Source: Bacteroidota bacterium (GTDB lineage: Bacteria; Bacteroidota; Bacteroidia; B-17B0; Aurantibacillaceae). Taken from it: a stretch of DNA of 10,120 nucleotides. The DNA lies in the NCBI GenBank assembly GCA_947449125.1, contig CANFQR010000024.1, positions 1-10,120 on the forward strand, read 5' to 3'. The position numbers and the translations under genes are program-made. This document shows positions 1-6,924 of this stretch, one piece after another. The stretch's first letter is position 1. Every line of letters begins with the position of its first letter. The notes beneath the pieces were generated by a model. The model worked only from the letters and a program-made list of their open reading frames with translations, had not been told where the DNA came from and searched no databases.

Positions 1-979
1 CCTGCTCAGGAACAAAATCATATTTAGTTTGAGTTCCCTGTAAGTATCCTTTACCCAAAAAGCCACCGCTGCCAATTGCAATTTTTGCCTGATTTACATT
101 ATATCCTTCTTTTTTTAAGTTTACCGTTCCTCTACCTAATAAAACATCAATACGAATTCTTTGATGGTCCTCTAAATGCTCATAAAAATAGTTTGTTCCG
201 GTAACAACTCCCGCGGTTACCAAATAGATTAAGGCCACGTAAACAAGATTTTTTTTACTCCTTCTGATAAATATAAACGCAGAAATTGAAATTATGCCTA
301 AAGTAATAAGTAAACCACTAATATTTGTAACAACAAGCGCCACCACAAATAAGATAGCGGCTAAAATTCCAAAAATTAAAAACCCCACACTTAATCCCTC
401 TCTGTATAAAACAATAACAAACGCAACAAACACAATAGCTAATCCGGTTTCGTTTTGTAGTTTAATTATTATTGCTAAAGGCAATACAATAAACAACAGT
501 GCATAAAATGTGTTCTTATAATTTTTTATGATGTCTTTTAAACGTAAACGAAATTGCTGATTTACAATAATATTTTGGTTACTTAAAAATTTTGCCAAGG
601 CTAAATTTGCGGCAAACTTCATAAATTCGGCTGGCTGTATTCCAAACTTTCCAAATCTGTACCACGAATGACTTCCTTTTACTTCCCTACCTAAAAACAA
701 CACTAAAATATTTGCTAAAATAAAAAATGCATAAAATCCATAAGCAAAGGCGGTAAAAAAATTTGCATCAATTACTAAAATACTAAAAGCTATTATTGCT
801 GCTCCGGCTATCCAAATTAATTGCATACCATATTTTTGAGATGTATCAAAAATATTTTTATGCTCTTCGTTATACACAGCAGCGTAAATATTTAACCACC
901 CCATAACCACCAACATAACGTATACCAATAACACTAGCCTGTCTACACCATAAAAAATATTATTCTCTCTCCTTGCCAT
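1..979 (-). CDS. rodA: RodA, SEDS-family peptidoglycan glycosyltransferase (C-terminus cut by window edge)
   Basis: Polytopic inner-membrane SEDS protein that polymerises lipid II into glycan strands for the elongation machinery, working with PBP2. The reading frame stays open from ATG at 979 to the left edge (326 codons), so about 100 C-terminal residues are missing. Visible features are a short basic start (MARRENN), roughly eight hydrophobic segments between residues 14 and 265, the GSHSWYRFG...IQPAEFMK block (102-121), LQNETG (174-179), and the family signature IGSGG...GKGYLQGTQ...FVPEQ (302-326). In E. coli RodA the next residues are HTDFIF with the essential Asp262, so that residue should lie just outside this window. 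The start is firm because it shares one base with the mrdA stop (TAATG), which implies translational coupling. Identity is very secure; FtsW is less likely because of the operon and the partner PBP2. Confidence 0.95.
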   Translation of the reverse strand, partial: MARRENNIFYGVDRLVLLVYVMLVVMGWLNIYAAVYNEEHKNIFDTSQKYGMQLIWIAGAAIIAFSILVIDANFFTAFAYGFYAFFILANILVLFLGREVKGSHSWYRFGKFGIQPAEFMKFAANLALAKFLSNQNIIVNQQFRLRLKDIIKNYKNTFYALLFIVLPLAIIIKLQNETGLAIVFVAFVIVLYREGLSVGFLIFGILAAILFVVALVVTNISGLLITLGIISISAFIFIRRSKKNLVYVALIYLVTAGVVTGTNYFYEHLEDHQRIRIDVLLGRGTVNLKKEGYNVNQAKIAIGSGGFLGKGYLQGTQTKYDFVPEQ

Positions 980-2844
980 TAGTGAAATCCGGTTGATAAT
1001 AAATTTTTACCATTAATTAAGTCGGCTGCCATAACTCTTTTTTCTAAATCTACCCGTGTTGTTTTTCCTTTTAAATATTTTTCCATCATCAAAGATACAA
1101 TTGGGGCACTTGTTACTCCTCCAAATCCTGCATTTTCGACAATGCAGGCCATTGCAATTTTTGGATTATCGCGTGGAGCAAAGGCTAAAAAAACTGCGTG
1201 AGACTGCCCATGAGGATTTTGCGCCGTACCTGTTTTTCCGCAGACAATTACATCTTGGATTCTGGATGCATAAGCTGTGCCTCCTGGCTCCATTGCACCT
1301 TGCATACCATCAATTACATTTGTGTATGCCTCTTGGTTTTGAACGCCCACATAATGTTTTTGTTTAAATTTATTATCTAGTTGCTTATCGTTTCCAACTC
1401 CTTTTACAGAATGTGGGGTATAATAAAATCCGCGATTTGCAATAGCTGCCACCACATTTGCCATTTGAAGGGGCACCAACGTTAATTCGGCCTGACCAAT
1501 ACCTAAAGAAACAATAGTATTACTTCGCCACCCGTTTTTACCGAAAACTTTGTTATAATATTCAACTGAAGGAACATTACCGGGTTTATCATAAGGTAAA
1601 TCAGTACCTAATCGGGTTCCAGGACCAAATGATTTTACCATATCGCGCCAATGATTATAACCATCAATAAAATTCGGATATTTTTTCTGATCTGTAATCT
1701 CTCTAAAAACATAGCTATAATAGGAGTTACAAGACACCGCTATTGATCCTGGCATGCTTTTACCTCCTCCATGAGGGTGGCATTTTGGTTTGCCTCCCAT
1801 CGGCGGATATCCCATCTGACAGGGGAAAACAGTGTTACGATTAATTAAACCATCATTCTGAGCAATTAACGCATCAATTAATTTGAATATTGAGCCTGGT
1901 GGATACATGGCTGTTAAGGCTCGGTTAAACAAAGGTCTGTTTAAACTGTCATAATATAATTTTGTAAAATTTTTAGACCGTTCTTTACCGCCAACTAACA
2001 AATTAGGATCGTAATTTGGGCCTGATATTAAACACAATATTTCGCCAGTTGATGGTTCGATAGCTACTACAGCTCCTTTTTTTCCTTGCATTAGTCTCTC
2101 ACCATACTCCTGCAAATCCATATCAATACTGCAATATAAGGGCTGGCCAGGGATTGCCAACGTATCGTATTTACCATCCATATAACGCCCAATAATTTTA
2201 TTGTGCACATCGGTTATAGCAATTTGTGTACCCTTTTTACCTCTCAACACTTCCTCATAACTCCTCTCTAAGCCTGATATACCAATATAATCACCCTCTT
2301 TATAATAAATATCGTTTTCGGCTTTTTGCTTACTAACCTCGCCTACGTAACCGAGTAAATGTGCAGCTATTGGCCTGGGATATTTTCTGACTGTACGTTT
2401 TTGAACAAAAAAACCTTTAAACCTATAGAGTTTCTCTTGGAGTGAAGCATAGGTTTTAGCTGACATTTGTTTTTCGAAAACACTTTCTTTACGCGGGGAA
2501 TTTGGCGCCTGACAAGCTTTTTTAATTCGTTTTAAATACTCTTGTTTGGTTATTTGCAAAACTTCGCAAACCCCCATGGTATCGCAGCCTTTAGTTTCTC
2601 GTGGAATAACCATTAAATCATAAGATGGCGCGTTAAACACCAATAATTTTCCATTTCGGTCATAAATATATCCTCTAACCGGATATTCCGTCATATAACG
2701 AAAAGCATTTTTTTCTGCATCTAATTTATACTGATCGTTTATTACCTGAATGTAAAATAAGCGACACAAATAAATTAAAACAATTAAACAAAAAAATCCG
2801 CCAATAATTAGCTTTCTGTTTTGAAGCTGCGAATTTTTACTCAT
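979..2844 (-). CDS. mrdA: Penicillin-binding protein 2, elongation-specific class B transpeptidase
   Basis: Monofunctional DD-transpeptidase that cross-links new peptidoglycan in the periplasm as part of the Rod complex. The 621-residue protein has a short cytoplasmic tail and one membrane anchor (about 12-32), a PBP-dimer/pedestal region (about 55-215, with [12 protein letters not shown] at 55-66), then the transpeptidase domain. All three catalytic motifs are present: SIFK (Ser318, Lys321), SCN (371-373) and KTGT (537-540). Between the first two lies a Cys/His cluster, Cys342, Cys355, His356 and His358, that could bind metal. ATG starts 2 nt after the mreD stop, and the gene ends inside the rodA start codon. 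Length and layout match Bacteroidota PBP2; FtsI/PBP3 is unlikely because the gene sits between mreD and rodA. Confidence 0.96.
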   Translation of the reverse strand: MSKNSQLQNRKLIIGGFFCLIVLIYLCRLFYIQVINDQYKLDAEKNAFRYMTEYPVRGYIYDRNGKLLVFNAPSYDLMVIPRETKGCDTMGVCEVLQITKQEYLKRIKKACQAPNSPRKESVFEKQMSAKTYASLQEKLYRFKGFFVQKRTVRKYPRPIAAHLLGYVGEVSKQKAENDIYYKEGDYIGISGLERSYEEVLRGKKGTQIAITDVHNKIIGRYMDGKYDTLAIPGQPLYCSIDMDLQEYGERLMQGKKGAVVAIEPSTGEILCLISGPNYDPNLLVGGKERSKNFTKLYYDSLNRPLFNRALTAMYPPGSIFKLIDALIAQNDGLINRNTVFPCQMGYPPMGGKPKCHPHGGGKSMPGSIAVSCNSYYSYVFREITDQKKYPNFIDGYNHWRDMVKSFGPGTRLGTDLPYDKPGNVPSVEYYNKVFGKNGWRSNTIVSLGIGQAELTLVPLQMANVVAAIANRGFYYTPHSVKGVGNDKQLDNKFKQKHYVGVQNQEAYTNVIDGMQGAMEPGGTAYASRIQDVIVCGKTGTAQNPHGQSHAVFLAFAPRDNPKIAMACIVENAGFGGVTSAPIVSLMMEKYLKGKTTRVDLEKRVMAADLINGKNLLSTGFH

Positions 2845-2846
2845 AA

Positions 2847-3359
2847 TTATTTACGATTTGTATAGAACAAAAACTGAATTAAATATATTAAAACAAATGT
2901 TCCAATACTGCTTAAAAATACTCTAAAAAAAGTTCTGAAAAATTCATTAAATCTGAAGACCTCCAAATAAAAAAAGAAAAAGTGATGTACGAGAATTAAT
3001 AATCCGGCATAACTTAAAAACCAAGCCAGTCCCATGTCATTTACTGTTGGCTTTACACCAAGGTCATATCCATCGCGAGGAGAAATAAACTTAAGAATAT
3101 AGTATCTGCTAAAACCCATAATAGTGCAGGCAGAGGCATGTAAACCAGATGAGTCATAAAAATAATCTATACAAACTCCTACAAAAAACGAAATAAACAA
3201 AACGCTTAATCGCGAAAACTCAAATGGTAAAAGAATAATAATTAACACATAAGGTAATAGTATTACATAGCTTGAAAGGTTAATGTTTTGTATAATTAAA
3301 ACCTGAACCAAAATCAGCAATAAAAACTTAAAAATATTTTTAATTATATCAGTCGTCAA
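2847..3359 (-). CDS. mreD: MreD, rod-shape-determining membrane protein
   Basis: Small integral inner-membrane component of the elongation complex that partners MreC and helps couple MreB to PBP2/RodA. The 170 residues contain about five hydrophobic segments (roughly 8-27, 31-46, 50-66, 110-131 and 146-166). The conserved-looking loop GVCIDYFYDSSGLHAS (61-76) follows the third segment, and the tail is short and basic (TNRK). The start assigned here is TTG at 3357-3359, inside the mreC coding region, giving an 11-nt overlap. No ATG lies in frame before the first membrane segment, and the N-terminus it produces (MTTDIIKNIFKF) fits the family. The call rests on position between mreC and mrdA, size and topology, since MreD sequences are poorly conserved. 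Confidence 0.9.
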   Translation of the reverse strand: MTTDIIKNIFKFLLLILVQVLIIQNINLSSYVILLPYVLIIILLPFEFSRLSVLFISFFVGVCIDYFYDSSGLHASACTIMGFSRYYILKFISPRDGYDLGVKPTVNDMGLAWFLSYAGLLILVHHFFFFYLEVFRFNEFFRTFFRVFLSSIGTFVLIYLIQFLFYTNRK

Positions 3360-4188
3360 TTTGTTTTTGTGTTTTGTTTTCTAAAGAGTCGCGTTCGGTT
3401 TTAAATTTATTTTTAATAATATAAACATGATTTACTTTTTTAAGATCTGCACTTAATTTAATTTTTGCAGTATAAAAACTTTCATTTTGACGGCGTTCAA
3501 AATCTTCAACAACACCAACCATAATGCCTTCAGGAAAAATTCCTGATAACTCGCTTGTTATGACGGTATCTCCTTTTTTTATTTTTGCATGAGTGGGTAT
3601 ATCAGTTAAATAACAAAAGCGATAATCTTTACCGTCCCAAATTAACGGACCATAACTTCCATCCTTTTTTAATTGACAATTAACCCGAACATCTTTATGC
3701 AAAATACTCATAGCACTTGCAAAGTTGGAAGAGGTATTATTTACAATTCCAACTATACCATCTCCGGACATTATAGCCATGTCTTGCTTTACGCCTTGCA
3801 GCGAACCAACATTTAATGTTAAAAAATTTCGTCTTTTGTTTACTGTTGAATTTACAACTTTAGCACTCATAAAAGAATATTGTTGTTTATAAAGTGTATC
3901 ATTCTTTACAAACTCTTTTAATGGTATTATGGAATAATTTGATTTTAATGAATTTCTTAATAATGAATTTTCAAGTGCAAGTCTGTCATTTTCTTGTTTT
4001 AAAGAAAAATAATCTCTGGTGTTTGAGGCAGCAACATACAAATTAGCAACCGCTTGATTTGAAGAATTTAAAACTTGGGAGCCCTGGAAACCATTATGGT
4101 TTAACATTAACCAAACACAAATCATTTGTAAACACAAAAAAACAATAACAAAATGATGTTTTAATACAAATGCAACTAGATTTCTCAC
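3349..4188 (-). CDS. mreC: MreC, rod-shape-determining periplasmic scaffold protein
   Basis: Bitopic protein that oligomerises in the periplasm and activates PBP2/RodA while contacting MreD and the MreB filament. The 279 residues comprise a short cytoplasmic tail, one membrane helix (about 12-29), a predicted coiled coil (about 56-82, with FSLKQENDRLALENSLLRNS), then the paired beta-barrel domain. Family blocks visible are NVGSLQGVKQDMAIMSGDGIVG (126-147, described by its ends) and GDTVITSELSGIFPEGIMVG (206-225). The start is GTG at 4186-4188: an in-frame TAA lies about 40 nt upstream with no ATG between, and the next internal Met is residue 22, inside the membrane helix. The C-terminus is Lys/Glu/Asp-rich and overlaps mreD. 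A 16-bp palindrome sits 20 nt upstream of the start. Confidence 0.95.
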   Translation of the reverse strand: MRNLVAFVLKHHFVIVFLCLQMICVWLMLNHNGFQGSQVLNSSNQAVANLYVAASNTRDYFSLKQENDRLALENSLLRNSLKSNYSIIPLKEFVKNDTLYKQQYSFMSAKVVNSTVNKRRNFLTLNVGSLQGVKQDMAIMSGDGIVGIVNNTSSNFASAMSILHKDVRVNCQLKKDGSYGPLIWDGKDYRFCYLTDIPTHAKIKKGDTVITSELSGIFPEGIMVGVVEDFERRQNESFYTAKIKLSADLKKVNHVYIIKNKFKTERDSLENKTQKQIDD

Positions 4189-4207
4189 GTTTAATTTTAA
4201 TAGATAA

Positions 4208-4223
4208 CGAAATAATTATTTCG
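4208..4223. promoter_or_regulatory. Perfect 16-bp palindrome in the mreB-mreC intergenic gap
   Basis: CGAAATAATTATTTCG is exactly self-complementary. After one flanking mismatch, two further pairs on each side match, giving a 22-bp near-palindrome. As RNA it could fold into a 6-bp stem with an AATT loop. It lacks a GC-rich stem and a following U-run, so it is not a typical intrinsic terminator. It lies between the mreB stop (4253) and the mreC GTG start (4188), where an RNA processing site, weak attenuator or protein-binding site could set the MreB:MreC ratio. The symmetry is observed; the function is inferred. Confidence 0.5.
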
Positions 4224-4252
4224 ATACATAAAGCTAAGTCAGGACCGATTAA

Positions 4253-5275
4253 TTACTTAATAAGAAACGGAAATTTATGAACATTTTCAAGTGCAATTCC
4301 GGTACCTCTGGCAACAGCTCTAAGAGGGTCTTCGCAAACATGCACAGGCAACTTTGTTTTCATGGATATACGTCTATCTAAACCTCTAAGTAACGAGCCT
4401 CCTCCGGCCATAAAAATCCCCTTACGGTAAATATCTGCAGCTAACTCAGGTGGTGTCATTTCGAGGGCATTTAAAATAGCTTCCTCAATTTTCGAAATTG
4501 ATTTATCTAAACAATGTGCAATTTCCACATAAGATATATAAACTTCTTTTGGGATACCACTCATTAAATCCCTCCCTTGAACAGCAAAGTCAGTTGGAGG
4601 ATTGTCAATTTCGGTCATAGCAGCACCTACTTCAATTTTCACACGTTCAGCGCTTCGTTCTCCTATTAAAATATTATGTTGACGACGCATATACTCTTCA
4701 ATATTGGCGTTAAAATCGTCACCGGCAATTCGAATGGATTTATCACAAACAATACCTCCAAGCGCAATTACCGCAATTTCAGATGTACCGCCACCAATGT
4801 CTATAATCATATTACCCATTGGTTCTTCAACGTCAATGCCCATACCTATTGCAGCTGCCATAGGTTCATGAATCATATATACTTCTTTGGCACCAGCGTG
4901 TTCGGCGCTGTCTCTAACGGCACGTTTCTCAACTTCTGTAATTCCACTAGGTATACAAATAACCATTCTTAGTGAGGGTTTAAAAAAACGACTACCCGAG
5001 TTAATCATTTTAATCATCCCCTTAATCATTTCCTCAGCTGCCTGAAAGTCGGCAATTACTCCATCTTTTAAAGGACGTATTGTTTTAATATTTTCATGCG
5101 TTTTGCCATGCATCATCTGAGCTTGCCTGCCAACTGCTATTACCCTTCCTGTTGTTCTGTCAACAGCAACAATGCTTGGCTCGTCTACAACAACTTTATC
5201 ATTATGAATAATAATTGTGTTTGCTGTTCCGAGGTCAATTGCAATATCTTGAGTTAAAAAATCGAATAAAGCCAT
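4253..5275 (-). CDS. mreB: MreB, actin-like rod-shape-determining protein
   Basis: Cytoplasmic actin homologue that forms membrane-associated filaments directing cell-wall elongation. At 340 residues it is full length. Nucleotide-binding elements are present in order: phosphate-1 loop DIAIDLGTANT (10-20), the connecting motif and probable catalytic glutamate in HEPMAAAIG (Glu137), phosphate-2 loop IIDIGGGTSE (157-166), and the adenosine motif GIFMAGGGSLLRGLD (286-300). The hydrophobic N-terminus MALFDF resembles the membrane-contacting start of other MreBs. It is the first gene of the cell-shape operon. A promoter-like sequence lies just upstream, so transcription probably starts in the 155-nt gap after the decarboxylase gene. 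The DnaK/Hsp70 superfamily shares the fold but not this length or these neighbours. Confidence 0.98.
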   Translation of the reverse strand: MALFDFLTQDIAIDLGTANTIIIHNDKVVVDEPSIVAVDRTTGRVIAVGRQAQMMHGKTHENIKTIRPLKDGVIADFQAAEEMIKGMIKMINSGSRFFKPSLRMVICIPSGITEVEKRAVRDSAEHAGAKEVYMIHEPMAAAIGMGIDVEEPMGNMIIDIGGGTSEIAVIALGGIVCDKSIRIAGDDFNANIEEYMRRQHNILIGERSAERVKIEVGAAMTEIDNPPTDFAVQGRDLMSGIPKEVYISYVEIAHCLDKSISKIEEAILNALEMTPPELAADIYRKGIFMAGGGSLLRGLDRRISMKTKLPVHVCEDPLRAVARGTGIALENVHKFPFLIK

Positions 5276-5311
5276 ATAAATCCACTATTGTGATGTAAAG
5301 TTATAAAATAA

Positions 5312-5341
5312 GAAATCTACTTGTTAGTTAAATATATCAAA
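5312..5341 (-). promoter_or_regulatory. Candidate Bacteroidota-type promoter for the mre operon
   Basis: Read on the minus strand, TTTG (5338-5341) is followed after 18 nt by TAGATTTC (5312-5319). This matches the Bacteroidota -33 TTTG / -7 TAnnTTTG pattern except for the last base. Transcription would begin near 5305, leaving about 30 nt of leader before the mreB ATG. The placement at the head of the operon is sensible, but such AT-rich sequence gives chance matches. Confidence 0.35.
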
Positions 5342-5430
5342 TGTTAGAAAGATTTAAAAAATAATTCAACCTTCTATATTTTAATATAACACTTGCAAAA
5401 TATGTGAAAGTCAACTGGGCAAATTACATA

Positions 5431-6828
5431 TTAATATCCCAAAATTTTAAGCATGCTTTTATAACTCTGCTCTTTTGCAAATAAGCGGGTTGTAATTTTA
5501 CCATCTTCGTCCCTATCAATTAAAACATGCTTAGGTGCCGGGATTAAGCAATGCTGAGTTCCTCCATAACCGCTTAATGCCTCTTGGTAAGCACCGGTAT
5601 GAAAAAAACCTATATACTGAGGTTGTTTTTGATTTTTTTCAATTATTGGCATAAATACCTGATTAGTATGAGCCTCTGTATTGTAATAATCCATACTATC
5701 GCAAGTCATACCTCCTAAATTTACAGGACCATAGGGCTTATCCCAATTATTGATTGCTAACAATATAAAACGCTGATTTATACCCCAAGTATCAGGTAGC
5801 GTAGTAATAAAACTACTATCAATAAAATACCAAGTTTCGCGATCGTTTTGTTGCTTTTGATCTACCACAGAGTACAAAGATGCACCACTTTCTCCTACTG
5901 TAAATGATCCGAATTCGGTGAAAATATTTGGTTCAGGAATATCGTTTTGATCACAAAATGTTTTTATTTGAGCCACTATTTCTTCAATCATATATTCGTA
6001 ATCATAGTCAAAACCCAAAGAAGTTCGGATTGGCATACCACCACCAATATTTAACGAATCGAGCGTAGGACAAATAGCTCTTAATTCTTTATATACATTT
6101 AAACATTTATTTAATTCCGTCCAGTAATAAATAGTGTCTTTTATACCGGTATTAATAAAAAAATGCAATAATTTTAAACTAAACTTTGAGTTGTTTTTGA
6201 TTTTTTCTTTGTACAAATTAATTATTTCACTGCTCCTGATTCCAAGACGGGATGTGTAAAAAGTAAAAGAAGGTTCTTCTTCTGTACTTATTCTTATCCC
6301 AAGATTTACATTATTAACTTTACAATTTTTTTTGTAATAATCTATTTCATCTAAATGATCAAGTACTGGTATAACATTAAACCCATCGTTAATTAACTCT
6401 GTAATATTTTGTTTGTAATTTGAGCGTTTATAACCATTACAAATAATATATGTATTTTTGTCTAAGGCCTTTTTTTGAAACTGTTCTTTGATAATATTTA
6501 AATCAAATGCTGATGAAGTTTCAATATGAACATCGTTTTTTAACACTTCATCAAGTACAAAACTAAAATGAGAACTTTTAGTACAATAACAAAATACATA
6601 TTTACCCTTGTAATCTACTTTTGCCATTGCAACATTAAACATACGCTTGGCTTTTTGAATCTGAGAGCTAATTTTAGGTAAATAACTAATTCTCAAAGGT
6701 GTTCCGTATTGTTTAATAATATCCATTAATGGTATATCGTTAAAATAAAGTTCATTATCAACAACATCAAACCCTTCTTGCGGGAAGTTAAATGTTTGAT
6801 TTATTAGCGTGGAATATTGATTATTCAT
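5431..6828 (-). CDS. speA: PLP-dependent arginine decarboxylase, Bacteroidota-type (Orn/DAP/Arg decarboxylase family 2)
   Basis: Probably decarboxylates L-arginine to agmatine, the entry step of polyamine synthesis, in the cytoplasm. The 465-residue protein has the alanine-racemase-like barrel plus C-terminal beta domain. The PLP lysine is Lys84 in FCYCTKSSHF; a His-Glu-Thr strand follows (101-103); the glycine-rich phosphate loop is NIGGG (260-264); and the catalytic Cys-Asp pair appears as TCDSMD (Cys376, Asp377). The usual EPGR signature is EFGS (305-308), keeping the Glu but losing the Arg. It is much shorter than E. coli SpeA (about 660 residues) and resembles the compact enzymes annotated as arginine decarboxylase in Flavobacteriia. 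An in-frame TAA just upstream supports this ATG. It diverges from an arginase gene across a spacer with two dyads. Fold is certain; the substrate is inferred, with ornithine or another basic amino acid possible. Confidence 0.82.
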   Translation of the reverse strand: MNNQYSTLINQTFNFPQEGFDVVDNELYFNDIPLMDIIKQYGTPLRISYLPKISSQIQKAKRMFNVAMAKVDYKGKYVFCYCTKSSHFSFVLDEVLKNDVHIETSSAFDLNIIKEQFQKKALDKNTYIICNGYKRSNYKQNITELINDGFNVIPVLDHLDEIDYYKKNCKVNNVNLGIRISTEEEPSFTFYTSRLGIRSSEIINLYKEKIKNNSKFSLKLLHFFINTGIKDTIYYWTELNKCLNVYKELRAICPTLDSLNIGGGMPIRTSLGFDYDYEYMIEEIVAQIKTFCDQNDIPEPNIFTEFGSFTVGESGASLYSVVDQKQQNDRETWYFIDSSFITTLPDTWGINQRFILLAINNWDKPYGPVNLGGMTCDSMDYYNTEAHTNQVFMPIIEKNQKQPQYIGFFHTGAYQEALSGYGGTQHCLIPAPKHVLIDRDEDGKITTRLFAKEQSYKSMLKILGY

Positions 6829-6832
6829 GTTA

Positions 6833-6849
6833 ATGTAAGTTAGTTACAT
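6833..6849. promoter_or_regulatory. Candidate operator, dyad copy 1 (decarboxylase-proximal)
   Basis: The 17-bp sequence ATGTAAGTTAGTTACAT has perfect 6-bp arms around a 5-bp centre. It lies 4 to 20 nt upstream of the decarboxylase ATG, so it would also be in the leader and could obstruct ribosome access. Its central 13 bp (6835-6847) recur exactly at 6868-6880. A binding site for a dimeric helix-turn-helix regulator is the likeliest reading; no regulator gene is in the window. Confidence 0.6.
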
Positions 6850-6865
6850 GGTTTAAAATTTATTA

Positions 6866-6882
6866 AAGTAAGTTAGTTACTT
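6866..6882. promoter_or_regulatory. Candidate operator, dyad copy 2 (mid-spacer)
   Basis: AAGTAAGTTAGTTACTT is the second copy of the dyad, centred 33 bp (about three helical turns) from copy 1. It differs only at positions 2 and 16, and the two changes are complementary, so the 6-bp arms stay perfectly paired. It lies where the decarboxylase transcript would start if the TATTTTTG box at 6887-6894 is used, which suits a repressor site. Confidence 0.6.
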
Positions 6883-6886
6883 GTTG

Positions 6887-6894
6887 CAAAAATA
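6887..6894 (-). promoter_or_regulatory. Candidate -7 promoter element for the decarboxylase gene
   Basis: On the minus strand the sequence is TATTTTTG, an exact match to the Bacteroidota -7 consensus TAnnTTTG. No clear TTTG/TTG -33 element is at the usual distance; TTTA 16 nt upstream is the nearest. Initiation would fall at about 6880, inside dyad copy 2, with roughly 52 nt of leader. Confidence 0.35.
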
Positions 6895-6924
6895 AAGCTA
6901 ATTATTAATATAAAGTTATAATAT

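Noticed and set aside
294..506. Plus-strand open frame of 70 codons
   Set aside because: It lies antisense inside rodA, is low-complexity (Asn, Thr, Ile, Lys), and resembles no protein family; it is a shadow frame.
4676..4972. Plus-strand open frame of 98 codons
   Set aside because: It is antisense to the highly conserved mreB coding region, with composition explained by the complementary strand.
5321..5330. TTGTTAGTTA upstream of mreB, resembling part of the dyad core at 6835-6880
   Set aside because: Only the TTAGTTA half matches and the opposite arm is absent, so it is not a third copy.
5375..5388. Inverted repeat TATATTTTAATATA upstream of mreB
   Set aside because: It is made entirely of A and T, so a 6-bp match has little weight, and it gives no stable hairpin.
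5391..5430. Possible terminator after the decarboxylase gene
   Set aside because: TATGT and ACATA arms are separated by about 20 nt with no stable stem and no U-run.
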